Positions 1 to 5,807 of a DNA stretch of 9,506 nt are shown here, piece after piece (positions within the stretch are counted from its first letter, which is position 1; the number at the start of each line of letters is the position of its first letter). The notes below the pieces were generated by a model. The model did no database searches. It was not told where the DNA came from and was given only the letters and a program-made list of their open reading frames with translations. Both the position numbers and the translations under genes were made by a program. The DNA lies in assembly GCA_023398345.1 (NCBI GenBank), contig JAEWSK010000085.1, positions 1 through 9,506 on the forward strand, written 5' to 3'. This DNA comes from Armatimonadota bacterium (GTDB lineage Bacteria > Armatimonadota > UBA5829).

Positions 1-120
1 ACACTACCCCGCGTTCGAATGGATCAGCTCATGAGCCTTAGCTGGAAAGCGCTAATCCCCGTAGGGCTAGTAAATTTACTTGCGACCGGCGCATATGTCG
101 CATTTTGGATGCCGAAATGA
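1..120 (+). CDS. nuoH: NADH-quinone oxidoreductase subunit H, 3' end only
   Basis: The first 39 codons read in frame 1 to a TGA at 118-120. The start lies before the window. The peptide begins [20 protein letters not shown] and ends in a hydrophobic segment, [16 protein letters not shown]. This is the conserved C-terminus of NuoH: the LPR-R-DQLM-WK-L-P loop and the last transmembrane helix. NuoH is the membrane subunit that joins the peripheral arm to the membrane arm and forms much of the quinone-binding chamber. Its stop overlaps the nuoI start as ATGA, which implies translational coupling. The identification rests on the short motif plus the gene order that follows, and is secure in that context. 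Confidence 0.93.
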   Translation, partial: TLPRVRMDQLMSLSWKALIPVGLVNLLATGAYVAFWMPK

Positions 121-596
121 AATCGACTTACTTTAAAGATTTCATAAACTCATTTGTGAGTATTGCAAAGGGGCTGTGGGTTACACTGACTCACTGGAGC
201 CCCGCGCGCCCGTGCGTGACGGAGCTTTACCCTGAAGTAAAGCCAACACTGCCTGAAAATTTCCGCGGCATGCCCACGCTGCCGGTCAAGCTGTCGACTA
301 ACAGATCCGGCTGTATAGGATGCGGCGCGTGCATGAGGATATGTCCGCAGCATGTAATATCAGTCGAGGTCGATAAGACCGACCCGAAGGATCGCAAGCC
401 GGCGGTTTTTACAATAGATATTTCACGATGCATGTGGTGTGGGTTGTGTATGGAAGTATGCCCGACCAACTGCCTAAAACCCGCGCGGACGTTTGAACTC
501 GCATGCTATAATCGCGAGGGCATGGTCTATAACATGGATAAACTCAACGAGCTAGGCGGTCAACTGCCTGCTGAAGAGCAGAGTGAAGCAGACTAA
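117..596 (+). CDS. nuoI: NADH-quinone oxidoreductase subunit I (two [4Fe-4S] ferredoxin-type subunit)
   Basis: A 159-residue protein of the NuoI/PsaC-type 8Fe ferredoxin family. It carries two classical motifs: [12 protein letters not shown] (Cys 66, 69, 72, 76) and [12 protein letters not shown] (Cys 105, 108, 111, 115). In complex I these hold clusters N6a and N6b, which relay electrons from NuoG to cluster N2 in NuoB near the quinone site. The N-terminal part (about residues 8-30) is an amphipathic membrane-associated helix, as usual in NuoI. I chose ATG 117 because it overlaps the nuoH stop as ATGA. A TTG at 105 in the same frame would add four residues and is less likely. All eight cluster ligands are present, so the protein should be functional. 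Confidence 0.97.
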   Translation: MKSTYFKDFINSFVSIAKGLWVTLTHWSPARPCVTELYPEVKPTLPENFRGMPTLPVKLSTNRSGCIGCGACMRICPQHVISVEVDKTDPKDRKPAVFTIDISRCMWCGLCMEVCPTNCLKPARTFELACYNREGMVYNMDKLNELGGQLPAEEQSEAD

Positions 597-608
597 TCTG
601 GTTTTTAT

Positions 609-1136
609 ATGGAAATCTTAGGATACACGATAACTGGATATCAAGTGGCGTTTGTTGCGCTGGCGGGGATTACCGTCGGCGCGGCGGTCGGCGTTGTGCT
701 CATACCCAATATCCTGCGCGCGGCACTGTTTCTCGGCCTGACACTTATGGGAGTTGCGGGGCTGTTTGTTCTGATGAACGCGCCGTTTCTTGCGGCGGTG
801 CAGATTATGATATACGTCGGCGCGATTACGACGATGATCATCCTCGCGATATTTTTATCCAACCGCGTGATGAAAATCGGCTTCGGCCAAGCGATATACA
901 ACCCCATTCTCGCGGCAGGCGCAGCAGGAACAATGTTTCTGTTCCTATTTATTACCGTCGTGAACTCAATATGGATTAAAAACGCCGTCAATATCGAACC
1001 CAACAAGAGCGGCGTCGGAGTTGATGCGGTCGCACAAGCGCTGTTGCAGCCTTATGTCTTTCCATTTGAGCTTGCATCAGTGGTGCTATTGGCCGTATTA
1101 GTGGGAGCAGTCGTGATTGCCAAGGAGGACTCGTAA
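609..1136 (+). CDS. nuoJ: NADH-quinone oxidoreductase subunit J
   Basis: A 175-residue, highly hydrophobic protein with about five transmembrane segments (roughly residues 12-32, 35-56, 60-84, 98-118 and 152-170). The family signature is NAPFLAAVQIMIYVGAI (residues 57-73), which contains the pi-bulge helix region of NuoJ that rearranges during turnover. NuoJ sits beside NuoH, K and A in the membrane arm and helps link quinone chemistry to proton pumping. The start ATG follows the nuoI stop by 12 bases. No Shine-Dalgarno-like sequence is visible before it (the spacer is T-rich), so translation may depend on re-initiation after nuoI. The C-terminus ends 1 base before the nuoK ATG, and the nuoK ribosome binding site lies inside this gene. 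Confidence 0.96.
   Translation: MEILGYTITGYQVAFVALAGITVGAAVGVVLIPNILRAALFLGLTLMGVAGLFVLMNAPFLAAVQIMIYVGAITTMIILAIFLSNRVMKIGFGQAIYNPILAAGAAGTMFLFLFITVVNSIWIKNAVNIEPNKSGVGVDAVAQALLQPYVFPFELASVVLLAVLVGAVVIAKEDS
1123..1128 (+). promoter_or_regulatory. Shine-Dalgarno AGGAGG for nuoK
   Basis: A perfect AGGAGG lies inside the last codons of nuoJ, nine bases before ATG 1138. It fixes the nuoK start at 1138 rather than at the in-frame TTG at 1117, which lies upstream of the site. Confidence 0.85.
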
Positions 1137-1137
1137 A

Positions 1138-1464
1138 ATGAATGAGAGTCTTTACGGTATTCCGGTATCGTGGTATCTGACGGTCGGGGCGATGCTGTTT
1201 TGCATCGGTCTGTTCGGCATGATGATCCGCCGGAGCGCTATCGGTATGCTGCTTTCTATCGAGCTTATGCTAAATGCGGCTAATATCAATTTGGTGGCGT
1301 TCGGCTCATACTTGAAACTGCCGACAATTGCGGGGCAAATTTTTACTATATTTGTAATCACACTCGCAGCCGCAGAAGCCGCAATCGGCCTTGCGGTTGT
1401 TATTAACATATATCGCCTGGAACAGCATATAGACGCAGATAAAATTCAGGCGATGAAGCTTTAG
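1138..1464 (+). CDS. nuoK: NADH-quinone oxidoreductase subunit K
   Basis: A 108-residue protein with three transmembrane helices (about residues 12-31, 36-58 and 66-92), the normal size and topology for NuoK. It belongs to the NuoK/MrpC family. The two buried membrane glutamates of the family are visible: Glu42 in SIELMLNAANINLVAF and Glu80 in LAAAEAAIGLA. They correspond to Glu36 and Glu72 of the E. coli protein and form part of the charged axis along the membrane arm that carries the pumping signal. The N-terminus was placed at the ATG behind a perfect AGGAGG. In standard nuo operons nuoL follows directly, whereas here two unrelated genes intervene. Confidence 0.97.
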   Translation: MNESLYGIPVSWYLTVGAMLFCIGLFGMMIRRSAIGMLLSIELMLNAANINLVAFGSYLKLPTIAGQIFTIFVITLAAAEAAIGLAVVINIYRLEQHIDADKIQAMKL

Positions 1465-1485
1465 CGGAAAAGTCGTGAGGAAATT

Positions 1486-1493
1486 CTCGGCAA
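1486..1493. repeat. 8-base direct repeat CTCGGCAA, upstream copy
   Basis: The octamer CTCGGCAA lies in the nuoK-DUF433 gap and recurs at 2146-2153 just after the DUF5615 gene, so the two copies bracket the inserted pair. Flanking bases do not match. One shared octamer between gaps of 48 and 85 bases is expected by chance about one time in twenty, so this is suggestive only. Confidence 0.35.
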
Positions 1494-1498
1494 TGGCG

Positions 1499-1505
1499 TA
1501 GGAGG
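1499..1505 (+). promoter_or_regulatory. Shine-Dalgarno TAGGAGG for the DUF433 gene
   Basis: TAGGAGG ends seven bases before ATG 1513. It is one of the strongest ribosome binding sites in the window. The inserted pair therefore has its own translation entry and does not rely on coupling to nuoK. No clear promoter is visible in the 48-base gap. Confidence 0.8.
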
Positions 1506-1512
1506 CAAACTT

Positions 1513-1752
1513 ATGGACTATAGTCAGTACATAACACGCGATCCGAAGATATGCGGCGGGCAGCCGGTGATCAAAGGAACGCGAGTCACACTACGAACAG
1601 TGCTGGCAAGCCTAGCAGAAGGTGCGGATGTCAGCGAAATTCTGGCGGACTTTCCGAGTCTGACTGAAGAAGCCGTACGCGCGGTAATTGTATTCGCAGC
1701 AACATCGGCGCAAGAAGACTTACCCGCGCAGAACATGCCAAAAGCCGTATGA
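1513..1752 (+). CDS. DUF433 family protein, probable antitoxin
   Basis: A 79-residue protein of the DUF433 family (COG2442). The family pattern is clear: an N-terminal ITRDPKICGGQPVIKGTRV (residues 7-25), then a helical stretch with the usual acidic and small residues, LASLAEGADVSEILADFPSL (31-50), then TEEAVRAVIVFAA (51-63). This is a small winged-helix or helix-turn-helix-like fold. Members are commonly paired with a DUF5615 PIN-like protein and have been predicted as type II antitoxins from such pairing. Here the stop overlaps the start of exactly such a partner as ATGA (1749-1752). The antitoxin-first order, small size and coupling fit autoregulating type II modules. The antitoxin role is inference; family membership is well supported. 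Confidence 0.9.
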   Translation: MDYSQYITRDPKICGGQPVIKGTRVTLRTVLASLAEGADVSEILADFPSLTEEAVRAVIVFAATSAQEDLPAQNMPKAV

Positions 1753-2135
1753 GAATCAAGTTGGATGAAAATTTACCGGTGCGGCTTACCGAAGCCCTTA
1801 CGCGCATAGGACATGATGTCGATACGGTAATCCAAGAAGGCCTATTGGGCCATGATGATGAGTCCGTTTGGAGCGCTGCTCAAAACGCAGGCCGCTTCTT
1901 GATTACGCAAGACATGGACTTTTCGGACCTACGCAGGTTCGTATTTGGCCAGCACGCGGGGGTGATGTTGGTCAGACTCCGTGAGCCGGGTAGACAAGCT
2001 CTACTTGCCAGAATCACGACTGTTTTTGAGGTCGAGGATACGAGCGCATGGGGTGGCGCATTTGTCGTTGTTACAGATAGCAAGACGAGGGTTCGGTTAC
2101 CGGAACGTAACTCACAAGAAATTGCAAAATCTTAA
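1749..2135 (+). CDS. DUF5615 PIN-like protein, probable toxin ribonuclease
   Basis: A 128-residue protein of the DUF5615 family (COG4634), in the PIN-like nuclease superfamily. Visible signatures are the N-terminal strand and acidic pair in IKLDENLPVRL (Asp6, Glu7), the GHDV turn (residues 21-24), the acidic run at HDDES (35-39), ITQDMDFSDLRRF (52-64, with Asp55 and Asp57) and HAGVMLVRL (69-77). Asp6, the central acidic residues and Asp55/Asp57 are the plausible metal-binding set, so the active site looks intact. Known PIN-domain toxins cut RNA, and partners from DUF433 are predicted to neutralise this family. The gene is ATGA-coupled to the DUF433 gene. Its position between nuoK and nuoL is not part of any standard nuo operon. 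A non-toxin housekeeping role cannot be excluded. Confidence 0.88.
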   Translation: MRIKLDENLPVRLTEALTRIGHDVDTVIQEGLLGHDDESVWSAAQNAGRFLITQDMDFSDLRRFVFGQHAGVMLVRLREPGRQALLARITTVFEVEDTSAWGGAFVVVTDSKTRVRLPERNSQEIAKS

Positions 2136-2137
2136 GC

Positions 2138-2224
2138 ATGAATAACTCGGCAAAAGTTATATTTATAGCAGTTCGCGTTTTCGCGATTATGAAGCCTTTA
2201 AATTTGGATGACTTGGATATATGA
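2138..2224 (+). CDS. possible 28-codon small reading frame upstream of nuoL
   Basis: An ATG two bases after the DUF5615 stop opens a frame of 28 codons. It fills the whole gap and ends in a TGA overlapping the nuoL ATG as ATGA (2221-2224). The predicted peptide has a short hydrophobic stretch, KVIFIAVRVFAI (residues 6-17), and an acidic end, LNLDDLDI. An internal ATG at 2189 would give an 11-residue version. No Shine-Dalgarno sequence precedes either ATG. An open frame this short is not unusual by chance. What draws attention is the exact ATGA junction with nuoL, which itself has only a weak ribosome binding site. It could be a coupling leader, a remnant, or nothing. Confidence 0.22.
   Translation: MNNSAKVIFIAVRVFAIMKPLNLDDLDI
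2142..2160 (+). other. small hairpin ATAACT/AGTTAT between the DUF5615 gene and nuoL
   Basis: ATAACT (2142-2147) and AGTTAT (2155-2160) can pair as a six-base stem with a seven-base loop. The stem is A/T-rich and weak, and no T-run follows at the right distance, so it is not a convincing terminator. Confidence 0.25.
2146..2153. repeat. 8-base direct repeat CTCGGCAA, downstream copy
   Basis: Second copy of the octamer at 1486-1493. It lies 11 bases after the DUF5615 stop and partly inside the small hairpin loop. It could mark the edge of an insertion, or be coincidence. Confidence 0.35.
2173..2186 (+). other. perfect hairpin TCGCG-TTTT-CGCGA upstream of nuoL
   Basis: TCGCG (2173-2177) pairs exactly with CGCGA (2182-2186) across a TTTT loop. 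It is compact and G/C-rich within an otherwise A/T-rich gap. No poly-T tract follows, so it would not act as a classical intrinsic terminator. It could be an mRNA processing or stabilising element between the inserted pair and nuoL. Confidence 0.35.
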
Positions 2225-4296
2225 CTGAATACGCTTGGATCATACCTTTAATACCGGTTCTGGCGTTCGTGCTGATTATTGCGTTCGGACGGAAGCTGCC
2301 GGGCGAGGGAGCTTATGTCGCTATAGCGGCTATGCTCACTTCGCTTGGACTGTCGGCTGTGCTCGCGGCGCAGTGGTTCATGCATTGCGCGCATATGGAA
2401 CATGTTGAGCCATTCACCCGATCAGCGCAGTGGATGCCAGGGCTTCCCATAAATATGGGATACAGCATCGATGCGCTGTCCTGCGTGATGCTGATTGTAG
2501 TAACTATAGTCGCGTCGATGGTTATGATCTACTCTATCGGCTATATGCACGGCGACAAGCGGTACCCTAGGTATTTTGCTTATCTCTCGCTTTTCTCGGC
2601 TTCGATGCTCGCGCTTGTGATTGCAAATAATCTATTGCTGATGTTCATGAGCTGGGAGATTGTGGGGCTGACCTCGTATCTTCTAATCGGCTTCTGGTTT
2701 GAAAAACCCTCGGCTATGCGCGCGGCAAAGAAGGCGTTTTTGGTCACGCGAGTCGGCGATGTCGGGTTTATGGCCGGTATGATGCTGCTATTTTTGCAGA
2801 CTGGTTCGTTCGATTTGTTCGGCAAGTCCGGCGTGTTTGAAAATCTCGATAAACTGCAGGGGTTTGTGCATATTGGTCAATTGGCAATACCGATGGCTGC
2901 AATGGCCGGGCTGCTGCTGTTCTGCGGGGCTGTCGGCAAAAGTGCGCAGTTCCCTCTGCACGTATGGCTGCCGGACGCAATGGAAGGCCCCACCCCGGTG
3001 TCGGCATTGATACATGCAGCCACGATGGTCGCGGCGGGTGTATATCTGGTGGCCAGAATGTATCCGGTGTATCTCGCTGATACAAGCCATATCGCACTGC
3101 ATACTGTCGCATATGTCGGCGCATTTACGGCTCTATTTGCGGCATCGATTGGCATTGCGCAAAATGATATTAAAAAAGTGCTGGCGTATTCGACCGTCAG
3201 TCAGCTTGGCTATATGATAATGGCGTTGGGCGTATTCGGATACGTCGCGGCGATGTTCCATTTGATGACACATGCATTTTTCAAGGCGCAGCTTTTCCTC
3301 GGCTCGGGCAGCGTCATTCACGGCACAGGCACCCAAGATATTCGCGAAATGGGCGGCTTGCGCAAGAAGATGCCCGTTACGTATTGGACTTTTTTAATTT
3401 CTACGCTCTCGTTGTGCGGAATTCCGTTCATAACCGCGGGCGGATGGAGCAAGGAAGAAATCCTCACTGTGGCGTTCCACACCAACCCAATCGTCTTTTG
3501 GTGCGGAGTGATCGGTGCATTTACAACCAGTTTCTATATGTTCCGATTGGTCTACAAGACTTTTCACGGCGAGCCGCGCAATGCTGAGATTCATGCGCAC
3601 GAAAGCCCCAAGGTTATGTTGACGCCGTTGGTCATACTCGCAACACTCGCTGTTGTTGCGGGCTTTGTGGGCACACCATTTAAGAATCTATTTGAGCACA
3701 ATATGATGCCGGTGCTGGGCGAAAAATACTTGCCGGTGTTGGAAAAGACGCTTGAAGAAGCGCATGTAGCAACTGGATTTTTTATGCCGGTGTTCTTGAT
3801 CGGCACGATCGCGGCGCTGGCAGGAATTGGGCTTGCAACGATAATTTGGTATAAGCCCATTCTTAAAATCGAGAAGTTGGAGCCTGCATTCGGCTGGCTG
3901 GCAAAGATAGTCGAAAACAAATATTATATTGACGAGATTTACAATGCAACGGTCATACGCGCTATGATGTTCGCGGCGGCTGTAATGTATTTGTTCGACA
4001 AGTGGGTTATAGACTACGCAATTGTAAACGGCGCCGGCTACCTGTCTCTGACGGTATCGGCTGTGTGGAGTTGGTTCGACAAAACTATTGTGGACGGCAT
4101 GGTGAACCTGGTAGGCTGGTTTACTGGGTTTACCGGCCGTTGTATAAGACATCTTCAGACCGGAGTCGCACAGCAGTATGTGTTTTTGCTGGTCGCGGCG
4201 GTGGTGTTCATCAGCCTGGCGACGCTGGGCGTGACGGTATTTATGGGCAATAATCCGGAGGCAGCATGGATTCCGCGTATATCATTCCGATTCTAA
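2221..4296 (+). CDS. nuoL: NADH-quinone oxidoreductase subunit L (antiporter-like proton channel)
   Basis: A 691-residue polytopic membrane protein, the distal antiporter-like pump subunit of complex I. The conserved proton-path residues are in place: Glu146 in FMSWEIVGLTSYLLIGFW, Lys240 in GAVGKSAQFPLHVWLPDAM, His247, His265 in SALIHAATMVAAGVYL, His351 and Lys355 in THAFFKAQLF, and Lys411 in GGWSKEEI. The C-terminal third should hold the long lateral helix that clamps NuoM and NuoN, plus the final transmembrane helix (about residues 667-683). It is longer than the E. coli protein (about 613 residues), mostly after the SKEE motif, where many bacteria carry a longer loop. The start ATG has only a weak GGAT-type site before it. 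The 3' end overlaps nuoM by 31 bases. Context (I, J, K before and M, N after) excludes an Mrp antiporter subunit. Confidence 0.97.
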   Translation: MTEYAWIIPLIPVLAFVLIIAFGRKLPGEGAYVAIAAMLTSLGLSAVLAAQWFMHCAHMEHVEPFTRSAQWMPGLPINMGYSIDALSCVMLIVVTIVASMVMIYSIGYMHGDKRYPRYFAYLSLFSASMLALVIANNLLLMFMSWEIVGLTSYLLIGFWFEKPSAMRAAKKAFLVTRVGDVGFMAGMMLLFLQTGSFDLFGKSGVFENLDKLQGFVHIGQLAIPMAAMAGLLLFCGAVGKSAQFPLHVWLPDAMEGPTPVSALIHAATMVAAGVYLVARMYPVYLADTSHIALHTVAYVGAFTALFAASIGIAQNDIKKVLAYSTVSQLGYMIMALGVFGYVAAMFHLMTHAFFKAQLFLGSGSVIHGTGTQDIREMGGLRKKMPVTYWTFLISTLSLCGIPFITAGGWSKEEILTVAFHTNPIVFWCGVIGAFTTSFYMFRLVYKTFHGEPRNAEIHAHESPKVMLTPLVILATLAVVAGFVGTPFKNLFEHNMMPVLGEKYLPVLEKTLEEAHVATGFFMPVFLIGTIAALAGIGLATIIWYKPILKIEKLEPAFGWLAKIVENKYYIDEIYNATVIRAMMFAAAVMYLFDKWVIDYAIVNGAGYLSLTVSAVWSWFDKTIVDGMVNLVGWFTGFTGRCIRHLQTGVAQQYVFLLVAAVVFISLATLGVTVFMGNNPEAAWIPRISFRF
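4257..4261 (+). promoter_or_regulatory. Shine-Dalgarno GGAGG for nuoM, inside nuoL
   Basis: GGAGG lies within the last codons of nuoL, four bases before ATG 4266. The spacing is short but usable, and it supports the overlapping nuoM start. Confidence 0.65.
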
Positions 4297-5801
4297 CATT
4301 TCTGCCGCTTATCGGGGCGGCGATATTGATGTTCATACCAAAGGATAAACCGGCGGCTATAAAAGCAACGGCAATCGCCATTAGCATCGTGCCGCTGGCA
4401 ATTTCGATTTGGCTGTGGTTTGCATATGATAAGTCGGGGTTGCAGTTCCCGCGCGGCACTCAGTTTGAAAGCCTCGCGAGCTGGATACCATCGCTGGGCG
4501 TCAACTTCCACATGGGACTCGACGGACTCAGCATGCCGCTGATTTTTCTCACCACACTGCTGACAACCCTCAGCTTGATCTATTCGACATTTATCGATAC
4601 GCGCCCAAAGGAATACTTCTGGATGTTTTTGCTTCTCGAAACCGGGATGCTGGGAGTATTTACTGCGCTGGATTTCGTTTTGTTCTTCGTGTTCTGGGAA
4701 GTCTCGCTTGTTCCGATGTATTTCTTAATCGGCATATGGGGCGGACCGCGCAGAGAATACGCGGCCATTAAGTTCTTTATTTATACGATGGTCGGAAGCA
4801 TGGCAATGCTGCTTTCGATATTGGCGCTTTATTTCTCGCCGGAAGTAATGAACTTCACCGGCGGGCATCGCACGTTTGATATGTTAATTATCGCGCAGGC
4901 CCTGCCTTACGCGAAGAATTTGATTGTAGGCTCGCTTGTATTCTGGGGGCTGTTTGCGGGATTTGCTGTTAAAGTCCCAATGTTTCCATTCCACACATGG
5001 CTGCCGGACGCTCACGTCGAAGCGCCTACCGCCGGTTCAGTAATACTTGCAGGCGTATTGCTGAAGATGGGAACATACGGCTTCATGCGCGTGTTGATGC
5101 CGATAATGCCTGCGCAGTTTGCACAATATTGGATAATAATCGCCGTAATGTCGGTTATCGCGATTATTTACGGCGCGTTTGTCGCAATGGCGCAGACCGA
5201 CCTTAAAAAACTAATCGCATACTCATCTGTAAATCATATGGGCTATGTGACGCTGGGCTGCGCGATTGCAGGAGCGGCTGGAATAAGCGAATCGAGCAGG
5301 ATTCTCGCGCTCAACGGCGCGCAGATGCAAGTTTTTAGCCACGGGCTTATAACGGGCGCACTGTTCCTTTTGGTCGGTGTAATATATGAGCGCACTCACA
5401 CCCGAAACCTCGCGGACTTTGGCGGACTCGGGGCAAAAGTTCCGGTTTACGCAGGAATGCTGTCGTTTTGCGCTTTTGGTTCGCTCGGACTGCCGGGCAT
5501 GACGGGCTTTATCGCAGAGCTTTCGGTGCTGACTGGTGCATATAGCGCAAGTGCCCTGCTTACAGGGCTGTCGCTTATTGGTATCGTCGTAACGGCGGCT
5601 TATATGCTTTGGATGCTGCAGCGAGTTCTGCTTGGCCCGCTAAACCCGCGCTGGGATAAAATACCCGATGCCAACGGGCGAGAGATTTTGAGCATTGCGC
5701 CGTTGATGGCACTGATGCTTTTCTTCGGAGTTATTCCAGGCCCGGTAATGGTGTTCTTTTCCAACGCATCGGATGCTATAGTGAAGGTTTTGGCACATTA
5801 G
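4266..5801 (+). CDS. nuoM: NADH-quinone oxidoreductase subunit M (antiporter-like proton channel)
   Basis: A 511-residue, roughly 14-helix membrane protein of the antiporter-like family, standard length for NuoM. Key residues align with the known pump: Glu145 in FVFWEVSLVPMYFLIGIWGG, Lys236 in AVKVPMFPFHTWLPDAHVEA, Lys267 in VLLKMGTYGFMR, and Glu418 in GMTGFIAELSVLTGAY. The terminal acidic residue is diagnostic, because NuoM has Glu where NuoL and NuoN have Lys. The start overlaps the nuoL 3' end by 31 bases and has GGAGG four bases upstream. The N-terminus, MDSAYIIPILTFLPLIGAA, looks like a normal NuoM beginning, so I see no reason to move the start downstream. Confidence 0.97.
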   Translation: MDSAYIIPILTFLPLIGAAILMFIPKDKPAAIKATAIAISIVPLAISIWLWFAYDKSGLQFPRGTQFESLASWIPSLGVNFHMGLDGLSMPLIFLTTLLTTLSLIYSTFIDTRPKEYFWMFLLLETGMLGVFTALDFVLFFVFWEVSLVPMYFLIGIWGGPRREYAAIKFFIYTMVGSMAMLLSILALYFSPEVMNFTGGHRTFDMLIIAQALPYAKNLIVGSLVFWGLFAGFAVKVPMFPFHTWLPDAHVEAPTAGSVILAGVLLKMGTYGFMRVLMPIMPAQFAQYWIIIAVMSVIAIIYGAFVAMAQTDLKKLIAYSSVNHMGYVTLGCAIAGAAGISESSRILALNGAQMQVFSHGLITGALFLLVGVIYERTHTRNLADFGGLGAKVPVYAGMLSFCAFGSLGLPGMTGFIAELSVLTGAYSASALLTGLSLIGIVVTAAYMLWMLQRVLLGPLNPRWDKIPDANGREILSIAPLMALMLFFGVIPGPVMVFFSNASDAIVKVLAH

Positions 5802-5807
5802 ACTATT

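Noticed and set aside
105..116. TTG at 105 as an earlier nuoI start
   Set aside because: ATG 117 overlaps the nuoH stop as ATGA and gives a normal NuoI N-terminus. The TTG adds only four residues and has no better ribosome site.
1117..1137. TTG at 1117 as the nuoK start
   Set aside because: It lies upstream of the perfect AGGAGG at 1123-1128, which is correctly spaced for ATG 1138. The extra residues (PRRTRK) are unlike NuoK.
1385..1512. Possible promoter for the DUF433/DUF5615 pair
   Set aside because: TTGCGG and TATTAAC-like pieces near the nuoK end do not have correct spacing, and the 48-base gap has no convincing -10 or -35.
2142..2186. Intrinsic terminator after the DUF5615 gene
   Set aside because: The first stem is A/T-rich and neither hairpin is followed by a T-run. 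nuoL follows directly and is expected on the same transcript.
3688..4152. 154-codon open frame on the minus strand inside nuoL
   Set aside because: It is a shadow of nuoL, which has all its conserved residues. The antisense protein shows no family motif.
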